The notes under the pieces were generated by a model. That model saw only the letters and a list, made by a program, of their open reading frames with translations, was not told the DNA's origin and did not search any database. 7,531 nucleotides of DNA from positions 1 to 7,531 of the forward strand of contig JAUMXP010000040.1 in the NCBI GenBank assembly GCA_030529125.1, given 5' to 3'. This DNA is from Eubacteriales bacterium (GTDB taxonomy: Bacteria; Bacillota; Clostridia; Oscillospirales; Acutalibacteraceae). The translations under genes were made by a program, and so were the position numbers. Below are positions 1-5,585 of the stretch, piece by piece (position 1 is the first letter of the stretch; the number at the start of each line of letters is the position of its first letter).

Positions 1-334
1 AGAGGTTACAATGTACACTTATGAGCGAGAGTCATGGACAGGACTTGTATATCCTACAGAGTGCTACTTCCCAACATGGGTTATTCCAGAAGACCACCCT
101 GCAACTTTAGCAGTTGTGCAGGCTCACAAAGGTATGTATGGTGAGCCACGTGTAGACAAGTGGACATTCTCTACAAATGGTGTATCAATTATGGGAAGAT
201 ATGGAATCCCTTGTATTGGTTTTGGCCCTGGTGCAGAAGCTCAGGCACACGCACCAAACGAGAAAACATGGAAAGAAGATTTAGTAAGATGTGCGGCTGT
301 TTATGCTGCTATTCCTTTGAACTATAATAAGTAA
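1..334 (+). CDS. ygeY: YgeY-type M20 family metallohydrolase, C-terminal part (5' end outside window)
   Basis: The reading frame is open from the window's first bases (codons from position 2), so this is the last ~111 codons of a longer gene; the ATG at 11 is internal. The M20/ArgE/DapE family are di-zinc hydrolases of amide or peptide bonds and usually have about 400 residues, so roughly three quarters are missing. Visible features are the segment TGLVYPTECYFPTWVIPEDH typical of YgeY, then the family's C-terminal GPGAEAQAHAPNE motif. Its His (codon 248-250) is the expected last metal ligand. YgeY is often named a selenium metabolism-linked hydrolase because it travels with ygeW, ygfK, ssnA and xdh genes in purine-degrading bacteria. 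Only 14 nt separate its stop from the ygeW start, so the two are almost certainly one operon. The substrate is inferred to be a purine-ring breakdown intermediate and cannot be read from the sequence. Confidence 0.9.
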   Translation, partial: EVTMYTYERESWTGLVYPTECYFPTWVIPEDHPATLAVVQAHKGMYGEPRVDKWTFSTNGVSIMGRYGIPCIGFGPGAEAQAHAPNEKTWKEDLVRCAAVYAAIPLNYNK

Positions 335-336
335 TT

Positions 337-351
337 AAGGTGAAATGTATG
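337..351 (+). promoter_or_regulatory. Ribosome binding site that decides the ygeW start
   Basis: AAGGTGA at 337-343 stands 5 nt before ATG 349. The frame is also open from a GTG at 340, but that codon overlaps the Shine-Dalgarno sequence and has none of its own. ATG 349 is therefore the start, and it gives a 397-residue protein close to the length of E. coli YgeW. Confidence 0.75.
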
Positions 352-1542
352 AGTGATTTTAACGAATTGATTAAGCATCTTGAAAGTTTAGATGCTAAAG
401 ATATGTATGATGGCGACTTCTTCCTCACATGGGATAAGACAGACGATGAAATCGATGCTGTATTCACAGTTGCCGATGCGCTCAGAGATTTAAGAGAACG
501 TAATATTTCCACTAAGATTTTTGACAGTGGTCTTGCTATTTCTAACTTCAGAGATAACTCAACCAGAACACGTTTTTCTTTTGCATCTGCGTGCAATCTT
601 CTGGGTCTTGAAGTGCAGGACCTCGACGAAGGTAAAAGCCAGATTGCTCACGGCGAGACAGTCAGAGAAACTGCTAATATGATTTCTTTCATGGCTGATG
701 TTATCGGTATCCGTGATGATATGTATATCGGAAAAGGTCATACTTACCAAAAGGAAGTTGTTGAGTCTGTAACTGAAGGCTATAAAGAAGGAATTCTGGA
801 ACAGAAACCTACACTTGTTAATCTTCAGTGCGATATTGACCACCCTACACAGGCTATGGCTGATATGCTCCATATTATCCATGAGTTCGGTGGTGTAGAG
901 AACTTAAAGGGCAAGAAAGTTGCCATGACATGGGCATATTCTCCATCATATGGAAAGCCGTTGTCAGTGCCACAGGGTGTTATCGGTTTGTTCACTCGTT
1001 TTGGTATGGACGTAGTACTTGCTCACCCAGAGGGCTATGACGTTATGCCTGAGGTTGAAGAAGTGGCTAAAGCTAACGCTGAAAAATCAGGTGGCAGCTT
1101 CACTAAATGCAATGATATGGCACAGGCTTTTGCTGATGCTGATATTGTCTATCCTAAGAGCTGGGCATCATTTGCTGCTATGGAAAAACGCACAAACCTA
1201 TACGGTGAAGGTGACTTTGACGGCATAAAAGAGCTTGAGAAAGAGTTGCTCAAGCAAAACGCAGAGCACAAAGACTGGGAATGCACAGAAGAGATGATGA
1301 AGCTTACTAAAGATGGTAAGGCTCTGTATCTTCACTGCTTGCCTGCTGATATATCAGGTGTGTCATGTAAAGAAGGCGAGGTAGAAGCATCTGTATTTGA
1401 CAGATATCGTAACCCGCTGTATAAAGAAGCATCATACAAGCCATATATAATAGCTGCTATGATATTCCTTGCTAAGGTGAAAGATCCTGCTAAGGCTCTT
1501 GAGACACTTAACAACAAAGCAAAAGAGAGAAAAGAATTTTAA
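349..1542 (+). CDS. ygeW: Knotted carbamoyltransferase YgeW
   Basis: This is a 397-residue member of the aspartate/ornithine transcarbamylase family, acting in the cytoplasm. The carbamoyl-phosphate loop is STRTR at residues 71-75 (preceded by Asp69-Asn70). The second phosphate/carbamoyl site is DHPTQ at 164-168, and the C-terminal HCLP motif is at 329-332. The proline-rich stretch WAYSPSYGKPLSVPQG (195-210) is the region that forms the knot in the YgeW/acetylornithine/succinylornithine branch, so an ordinary OTCase or ATCase is unlikely. The E. coli protein is known as a knotted, probably catabolic transcarbamylase. In purine-degrading gene sets it is thought to phosphorolyse a ureido compound (a carbamoylated 2,3-diaminopropionate has been suggested), yielding carbamoyl phosphate. 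The carbamate kinase encoded next fits that direction. No missing catalytic residue is apparent. The family call is firm; the substrate is inferred. Confidence 0.95.
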   Translation: MSDFNELIKHLESLDAKDMYDGDFFLTWDKTDDEIDAVFTVADALRDLRERNISTKIFDSGLAISNFRDNSTRTRFSFASACNLLGLEVQDLDEGKSQIAHGETVRETANMISFMADVIGIRDDMYIGKGHTYQKEVVESVTEGYKEGILEQKPTLVNLQCDIDHPTQAMADMLHIIHEFGGVENLKGKKVAMTWAYSPSYGKPLSVPQGVIGLFTRFGMDVVLAHPEGYDVMPEVEEVAKANAEKSGGSFTKCNDMAQAFADADIVYPKSWASFAAMEKRTNLYGEGDFDGIKELEKELLKQNAEHKDWECTEEMMKLTKDGKALYLHCLPADISGVSCKEGEVEASVFDRYRNPLYKEASYKPYIIAAMIFLAKVKDPAKALETLNNKAKERKEF

Positions 1543-1549
1543 TTTACTA

Positions 1550-1575
1550 TTTGCCGGCAGGAAACTGTCGGCAAA
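1550..1575 (+). other. Stable intercistronic hairpin between ygeW and carbamate kinase
   Basis: TTTGCCGGCAG (1550-1560) and CTGTCGGCAAA (1565-1575) form an 11-bp stem with one G-U pair around a GAAA tetraloop, a very stable GNRA-type cap. The bases that follow (TTATGTTTAAT) are not a proper U-tract. It is therefore more likely a leaky attenuator or an mRNA-processing/stability element than a full terminator. It lies just 3' of the ygeW stop and 27 nt before the kinase start, so it could set different levels of the two enzymes. Confidence 0.6.
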
Positions 1576-1602
1576 TTATGTTTAATATATACAGGTGAGA
1601 GT

Positions 1603-2541
1603 ATGAAAAAAATGAGGATAGTGGTGGCGCTTGGCGGCAACGCTCTTGGCAAAAATCTGCCTGAGCAGTATATTGCGGTAAAAGAGACAGCTAAAGCGAT
1701 TGCGGATCTTATTGAATGTGGCCATGAGGTGATTATTACTCATGGTAATGGTCCTCAGGTTGGTATGATAGATTCTGCAATGAGTTTGTATGCAAGGCAA
1801 GATAGTCTGCAGAGCAAAACACCGCTTTCTATGTGTGTAGCTATGAGTCAGGCATATATAGGATATGATATGCAGAACGCTTTGCGCCGAGAGATGCGTG
1901 AGCGCTCTATCGTCAGCCCTGTCAGCACTGTGTTGACACAGGTCAGAGTGGATAGGAATGATGAAGCTTTTCAAAATCCATCAAAACCTATCGGTAAATT
2001 TATGAGTAAAGAAGAAGCTGATTTTGCTTCTAAAAAATACGGTCACATATTTATAGAAGATAGTGCAAAAGGATATAGACGCGTTGTGCCATCTCCTAAG
2101 CCACAGGAGATTATTGAGCTTGCGGTGATACGTTCACTCGTAGAAGATGGTAACGTGGTTGTTTGCTGTGGCGGTGGCGGTATACCCGTTTACGCTAATG
2201 GCGAACATCTGCGTGGTGTGTCTGCTGTTATTGACAAAGATTACGCTAGCGCGCTATTAGCAAAAGAGCTAGATGCAGATATGTTTGTCATTCTGACTGC
2301 AGTTGAAAAGGTTGCTATCAATTACAGAGAAGAAAACGAGCAGTATCTTGATAGTATTACTGCTATGCAGGCTAAAGAATATATGAATCAAGGCTTTTTT
2401 CAAAAAGGCAGTATGTACGAAAAGGTTGATGCCTGTACACAGTTTGTTGAGTCAAAAAAAGGCAGGGTGGCGCTTATCACAGAGCTTAATAAAGCTAAGG
2501 ATGGCTTGCTAGGACTTACAGGTACAAGGATAGAAAGATAA
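1603..2541 (+). CDS. arcC: Carbamate kinase (ArcC/YqeA type)
   Basis: A 312-residue amino-acid kinase family protein, the usual length for carbamate kinase. It catalyses carbamoyl phosphate + ADP to ATP + carbamate, which decays to CO2 and ammonia, in the cytoplasm. Signatures seen are ALGGNAL (9-15), THGNGPQVG (46-54), the PSKPIGKFM segment (126-134) of the lid region, CGGGGIPV (189-196), VIDKDYASALLA (209-220) with the Lys expected at the nucleotide site, and GSMYEKV (269-275). AGGTGA at 1593-1598 selects ATG 1603; a second in-frame ATG at 1612 is too far from it. Its position after ygeW mirrors the OTC-carbamate kinase pairing of the arginine deiminase pathway, but no arginine deiminase is seen. 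Within the E. coli purine island the equivalent gene is yqeA. The likely role is recovery of ATP from the carbamoyl group released by YgeW. Confidence 0.95.
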   Translation: MKKMRIVVALGGNALGKNLPEQYIAVKETAKAIADLIECGHEVIITHGNGPQVGMIDSAMSLYARQDSLQSKTPLSMCVAMSQAYIGYDMQNALRREMRERSIVSPVSTVLTQVRVDRNDEAFQNPSKPIGKFMSKEEADFASKKYGHIFIEDSAKGYRRVVPSPKPQEIIELAVIRSLVEDGNVVVCCGGGGIPVYANGEHLRGVSAVIDKDYASALLAKELDADMFVILTAVEKVAINYREENEQYLDSITAMQAKEYMNQGFFQKGSMYEKVDACTQFVESKKGRVALITELNKAKDGLLGLTGTRIER

Positions 2542-2544
2542 CAT

Positions 2545-2584
2545 AAAAAAGGAGAACTGTTTTTGCAGTTCTCCCTTTTGTTTA
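2545..2584. terminator. Intrinsic terminator shared by convergent carbamate kinase and guaD genes
   Basis: GGAGAACTG (2551-2559) pairs perfectly with CAGTTCTCC (2566-2574) around a 6-nt loop. The right arm is followed by CTTTTGTTT on the + strand. The left arm is preceded by six A residues, which read as a U-run on the - strand. It lies in the 58-nt gap between the two convergent stop codons and can end transcription from both sides. Confidence 0.85.
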
Positions 2585-2599
2585 CTGTAATGTGTTTTT

Positions 2600-3874
2600 T
2601 TAGATTGTTTTTTGTCCACGTACAAATTTTGCTTTTAGCCCCATCAAATCGGCATTTTGGTAAATTGCACGTTCAAGACGCTCTTTTACGCTTAGCTTTT
2701 GCGGATGTGGTAATACGCTGTCGTCGATGACTACAGCATCAAATTCATAACCTTTATCAAACGAACCGACTTTTCCGAAAAACTCTCCGCCACCTTTGGT
2801 AGCCAGATAAAAAGCGTTTTCAAATGTGAGTGGTTGAGCACTGCTGTCTATTAGTCTGAAGTAGAGCTTTGAAACTTTAATTGTTTCTGCTATTGATGAA
2901 AACATCGACAGTGTTTCTCCGCCGGCAACATCGCTACCTAAGCCCAGTTTCATATTGTTATCAAGATACTTTCTTATAGGAGCTATTCCTGAAGAGAGAT
3001 TTGTGTTGGACTTTGGGCAGTGAGCAATAAAGACACCATTTTTCTTCATTAGCTCGATTTCATTATCTGAAGAATGTACACAATGAGCCATTACAGTTTT
3101 TGTGTTGTTGCCAAAAAGACCGAATTTTTCGTATGCGTTACCGTAGCTTGTGCAGTCAGGGCAGAGTTCTTTTACCCATTCTATTTCATCCTTGTTTTCT
3201 GACAGATGAGATTGAGCTGGAATATTAAAGCTCTTAGCAAGTTCACCCAGACATTCCATCAGCTCATCTGAGCAGGATGGTATGAATCGAGGTGTTATTA
3301 TAGGTTTTGTGTTCTGGTATTTGTTAACTGTATCTATAAGCCATTTTTCTGTATCTGATGCTGATTTTTGGGCGGAACTCTCTATGAGTATATCGGGTGA
3401 GTTTCTATCCATATTGACTTTGCCGATATAGGTAACAAGACCTGTGTTTTCCATCAAATCCATCAGGAGCTTTGTGGCTTCTAAGTGAATAGTGGCAAAG
3501 ATGCACGCTCTGGTGGTTGCACTGTTTTTAAGAGCATCAGCAAATATTGAGTATGCTTTTCTTGCATACCCTGAATCACTGTATTTTGATTCTTCAATAA
3601 AAGTGTTTTTATTCAGCCATTCAAGCAGTTCAAGGTCCATACTCAAACCGCAAAAAGAAAACTGTGGGGCGTGCAGGTGTAAATCTGTTAATCCAGGGAT
3701 AATCAATTTGTCAGTGTAGTCTAGCACTGGCAGGTTACAATATTCTTGTGGGATATCTGAGAAGACGCCTTTGCACACAGAATCAACGCATATAGCATAT
3801 GAATTTTCTGCGGTGTTAATAATGTTTTTATCATTACTGAAGCATATATCGCCTTTTAAAATAAAATTTTTCAT
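2600..3874 (-). CDS. guaD: Guanine deaminase (amidohydrolase superfamily)
   Basis: A 424-residue cytoplasmic zinc enzyme expected to convert guanine to xanthine and ammonia. An N-terminal beta-sandwich part leads into the TIM barrel at PGLTDLHLHAPQ (60-71), which holds the His66-x-His68 metal pair and the APQ extension typical of guanine deaminase. Further family signatures are LLEWLNKNTF (83-92), YIGKVNMDRNSP (149-160), SHLSE (222-226, metal His223 and catalytic-type Glu226), AHCVH (263-267), AHCPKSN (284-290) and GLGSDVAGG (311-319, metal Asp315). These fit GuaD, not the SsnA aminohydrolase found near ygeW/ygeY in E. coli; the two are related chlorohydrolase-like proteins. On the - strand GGAG (complement of 3882-3885) stands 7 nt before the ATG. 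The gene is convergent with the carbamate kinase gene and divergent from the transporter operon. It would supply xanthine to a downstream purine-degradation route. Confidence 0.93.
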   Translation of the reverse strand: MKNFILKGDICFSNDKNIINTAENSYAICVDSVCKGVFSDIPQEYCNLPVLDYTDKLIIPGLTDLHLHAPQFSFCGLSMDLELLEWLNKNTFIEESKYSDSGYARKAYSIFADALKNSATTRACIFATIHLEATKLLMDLMENTGLVTYIGKVNMDRNSPDILIESSAQKSASDTEKWLIDTVNKYQNTKPIITPRFIPSCSDELMECLGELAKSFNIPAQSHLSENKDEIEWVKELCPDCTSYGNAYEKFGLFGNNTKTVMAHCVHSSDNEIELMKKNGVFIAHCPKSNTNLSSGIAPIRKYLDNNMKLGLGSDVAGGETLSMFSSIAETIKVSKLYFRLIDSSAQPLTFENAFYLATKGGGEFFGKVGSFDKGYEFDAVVIDDSVLPHPQKLSVKERLERAIYQNADLMGLKAKFVRGQKTI

Positions 3875-3962
3875 AACAAAACTCCGAAGTTTAGTACGTT
3901 TGCATTTATTTTTATTTTACAGTATCTTTTAATCGTTATTTTGCTAAATTAGAAAAAACTTG

Positions 3963-3990
3963 TTTATGGTTTCAGCCGATTTAGTTTCAA
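3963..3990 (-). promoter_or_regulatory. Candidate guaD promoter
   Basis: Reading the - strand, TTGAAA (complement of 3985-3990) is 16 nt upstream of CATAAA (complement of 3963-3968). That is a 5/6 match to the -35 consensus and a 4/6 match to the -10. Transcription would start near 3956, giving a leader of about 80 nt. The inverted repeat at 3995-4012 lies directly upstream of the -35, where an activator could bind. In such A/T-rich DNA chance matches are common. Confidence 0.35.
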
Positions 3991-4070
3991 AAAAGAATTC
4001 GTATATAAATTCTACAAAAATCACTGCAAAAATTTGTAAAAAAATTAAAATTTTTATTTCTTTTAAAATA

Positions 4071-4105
4071 TTTTAACTTATTTTGTAGTGTGTATAATTA
4101 TACTG
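4071..4105 (+). promoter_or_regulatory. Candidate promoter of the BMP lipoprotein/transporter operon
   Basis: A perfect TATAAT at 4093-4098, preceded by TG, is the best -10 in the region. The -35 is weak (TTTTAA at 4071-4076, 16-nt spacer), but the DNA upstream is a long A/T tract that could compensate. Transcription would begin near 4105, leaving a leader of about 59 nt, too short for a known purine aptamer. The -10 sits inside a perfect 12-bp palindrome and the -35 region inside a perfect 14-bp palindrome. Confidence 0.55.
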
Positions 4106-4147
4106 TTAGAATCCACTGGGACTAACTAAATTAGGCAGAATTATTTT

Positions 4148-4166
4148 AAGGAGGAAAATTCCAATG
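4148..4166 (+). promoter_or_regulatory. Strong ribosome binding site of the BMP lipoprotein gene
   Basis: AAGGAGG at 4148-4154 is a near-complete match to the anti-Shine-Dalgarno sequence and stands 9 nt before ATG 4164. This fits a highly translated solute-binding protein. Confidence 0.8.
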
Positions 4167-5411
4167 AAAAAGTTATTTGCTCTTCTGCTTGCTATCGTTA
4201 TGGTTCTTTCTTTAGTTGCTTGTGGCAGCGAGTCAACAGACTCTGAAGGTACAGCTGATAGCGATGCAGCAACATCAGATTTTAAAATGGGTGTAATCCT
4301 TATCGGTGACGAGAACGAAGGTTACACTTATGCTCACATCCAGGGTATCCAGGAAGCTGCTAAATCATTAGGTCTTAATGATGATCAGATTATCTGGAAG
4401 TACACAATTCCTGAGGATGAGACATGCTACGATACAGCTGCTGACCTTGCTGACCAGGGCTGTGACCTCGTAATCTCTAACTCATACGGCCATCAGTCAT
4501 TTATGCAGCAGGCTGCTACAGAGTTCACAGATGTTACTTTCATCGCTATGACAGGTGACACAGCTAAGGCTTCAGGTCTTCCTAACTTCTGTAACGCATT
4601 CACAGCTGTTTACGAGTCAAGATACGTATCAGGTATTGTTGCTGGTATGAAGATTAAAGAGCTCGTTGACGCAGGCAAACTCACAGATGACAACTACGAC
4701 AAAGACGGCAACGTTAAGATTGGTTACGTAGGTGCTTACCCATACGCTGAAGTTAAGTCAGGTTACACAGCATTCTTCCTTGGTATCAAGTCAGTTTATG
4801 ACAAGGTTTCAATGAGCGTTCAGTTTACAAACTCATGGTTCGACCTTACAAAAGAAGGCGAAACAGCTAACCAGCTCATTTCACAGGGTTGTGTAATTAT
4901 CGGTCAGCACGCTGACTCTACAGGTGCTCCATCAGCTGTTCAGGCTGCTTTAGAGTCTGGTACAGTTTGCTACTCAATCGGTTACAACATCGACATGCTC
5001 GAGGTTGCTCCACAGGGCGCACTCACATCAGCTACAAACGTATGGTCTGTATACTACACTGAGGCTATCGGCGCTGCTATTAAGGGCGAAGAAGTTCCAC
5101 AGAACTGGGCTAAGGGTTATTCAGACGATGCTGTTGCTATCACACCACTCGGTGAGTCAGCAGCAGAAGGCACACAGGAGAAGGTTGACGCAGCTATCGC
5201 AGCTATCAAGGCTGACGAACTCCACGTATTCGATACAGAAACATTCACAGTAGGTGGCAAGAAGGTTGAATCTGCATTTGCTACAGATACTGATGGCGAC
5301 TGGGTTCCAGATGCTGATGAAGCTGTATTTGATGGTTACTTCCACGAGTCATACTTCCAGTCAGCTCCATGCTTTGCACTTGATATCGATGGTATCACAC
5401 TTCTCAACTAA
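4164..5411 (+). CDS. BMP/PnrA-like substrate-binding lipoprotein of a purine/nucleoside-type ABC transporter
   Basis: A 415-residue extracytoplasmic lipoprotein. Residues 1-20 are a lipoprotein signal (Lys2-Lys3, hydrophobic core, lipobox LVAC with Cys20 as the lipidated residue), followed by a Ser/Asp-rich linker to about 39. The BMP (basic membrane protein) domain starts at FKMGVILIGD (40-49). It includes GYTYAHIQG (53-61), GYVGAYPYAEVKSGYTAFF (187-205), NSWFDLTKEGE (223-233) and GQHADSTGAPS (247-257). Characterised members, such as PnrA, bind purine nucleosides; BMP-like proteins in purine loci could also take free bases, so the ligand is not fixed. An oddity is the acidic loop DTDGDWVPDADE (375-386), which resembles a calcium-binding loop. 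The gene begins the transporter operon and is followed by a strong terminator, the usual arrangement for making excess binding protein. Codon choice looks biased, as in highly expressed genes. Confidence 0.93.
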   Translation: MKKLFALLLAIVMVLSLVACGSESTDSEGTADSDAATSDFKMGVILIGDENEGYTYAHIQGIQEAAKSLGLNDDQIIWKYTIPEDETCYDTAADLADQGCDLVISNSYGHQSFMQQAATEFTDVTFIAMTGDTAKASGLPNFCNAFTAVYESRYVSGIVAGMKIKELVDAGKLTDDNYDKDGNVKIGYVGAYPYAEVKSGYTAFFLGIKSVYDKVSMSVQFTNSWFDLTKEGETANQLISQGCVIIGQHADSTGAPSAVQAALESGTVCYSIGYNIDMLEVAPQGALTSATNVWSVYYTEAIGAAIKGEEVPQNWAKGYSDDAVAITPLGESAAEGTQEKVDAAIAAIKADELHVFDTETFTVGGKKVESAFATDTDGDWVPDADEAVFDGYFHESYFQSAPCFALDIDGITLLN

Positions 5412-5446
5412 TTCAATTTAATCTTGATTTTTTTGACGGAGATATC

Positions 5447-5492
5447 CGTAAAGGGAAGCCGAATTATCGGCTTCCCTTTACGAGTTTTATTA
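5447..5492 (+). terminator. Intrinsic terminator after the lipoprotein gene, inside the transporter operon
   Basis: A perfect 16-bp stem, CGTAAAGGGAAGCCGA (5447-5462) with TCGGCTTCCCTTTACG (5467-5482), closes a 4-nt ATTA loop and is followed by AGTTTTATTAT. The T-tract is interrupted, so some read-through into the ATPase gene is likely. A small 5-bp hairpin, ACGGA-GATA-TCCGT (5436-5449), overlaps the base of the left arm and can compete only with its outermost pairs. There is no matching U-run on the other strand, so it acts in the + direction. Confidence 0.88.
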
Positions 5493-5503
5493 TGCATTTG
5501 GTT

Positions 5504-5558
5504 ATTTAGGTAAAACACGACCGCCTGGTCGTTACAGACTGTGGTGTTTTATCTAAAT
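5504..5558 (+). other. Long stem-loop of unknown function upstream of the ATPase gene
   Basis: ATTTAGGTAAAACAC (5504-5518) pairs with GTGTTTTATCTAAAT (5544-5558) over 15 positions with one G-U pair. Inside lies a second small hairpin: GACC (5519-5522), loop GCCT, GGTC (5527-5530). It can extend to ACGACC/GGTCGT at the cost of outer pairs. That leaves about 13 unpaired bases (5531-5543) on the 3' side, an asymmetric bulge between stacked helices. No U-tract follows, so it is not an ordinary terminator. It ends 10 nt before the ATPase Shine-Dalgarno sequence. It could be a cis-regulatory RNA, an RNA-processing or stability element, or a DNA operator. I do not recognise it as a known riboswitch. 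Confidence 0.55.
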
Positions 5559-5568
5559 TCAAAAAGTG

Positions 5569-5585
5569 AAGGAGGATGTGTAGTG
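5569..5585 (+). promoter_or_regulatory. Ribosome binding site fixing a GTG start for the ATPase gene
   Basis: AAGGAGG at 5569-5575 is 7 nt upstream of GTG 5583. The frame is open back to GTG 5541, but a start there would put the ribosome site inside the stem-loop and add 14 residues that include the translated Shine-Dalgarno sequence (EGG). GTG 5583 is the supported start. Confidence 0.85.

Larger units (their letters stand above)
3875..4163. promoter_or_regulatory. Divergent, A/T-rich intergenic region between guaD and the transporter operon
   Basis: This 289-bp stretch holds no convincing gene. It contains long A and T runs, especially 4015-4080, that could act as UP-element-like or bent DNA. 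It also holds divergent promoter candidates, described separately, and several inverted repeats: GAATT-N8-AATTC at 3995-4012, TTAAAATATTTTAA at 4063-4076 and GTATAATTATAC at 4092-4103. I looked for a purine-riboswitch core here and saw none. Joint transcriptional control of guaD and the uptake genes from this region is a reasonable inference. Confidence 0.6.

Noticed and set aside
340..348. GTG at 340 as the ygeW start
   Set aside because: It lies within the AAGGTGA ribosome binding site and has no upstream site of its own; ATG 349 has ideal spacing and gives the expected family length.
559..882. Open frame of 107 codons on the - strand over ygeW
   Set aside because: It is antisense to conserved transcarbamylase motifs, and its product has no domain I can identify.
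1582..1974. Open frame of 130 codons on the - strand over the carbamate kinase gene
   Set aside because: It is antisense to a clearly conserved enzyme, its protein shows no recognisable motif, and it is rich in unusual Cys/His/Thr runs; it is a shadow frame.
2600..3874. SsnA-type aminohydrolase instead of GuaD
   Set aside because: The gene context suggested SsnA, but HLHAPQ, GKVNMDRN and the overall pattern fit guanine deaminase and not the SsnA sequence pattern.
4105..4163. Purine riboswitch in the leader of the lipoprotein gene
   Set aside because: The leader from the predicted start is only about 59 nt, has no three-way junction pairing and lacks the conserved aptamer core; the upstream A/T tracts form no such fold either.
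5541..5582. GTG at 5541 as the ATPase start
   Set aside because: The extension translates the stem-loop arm and the Shine-Dalgarno sequence itself; GTG 5583 has a perfect site 7 nt upstream and begins right at the conserved domain.
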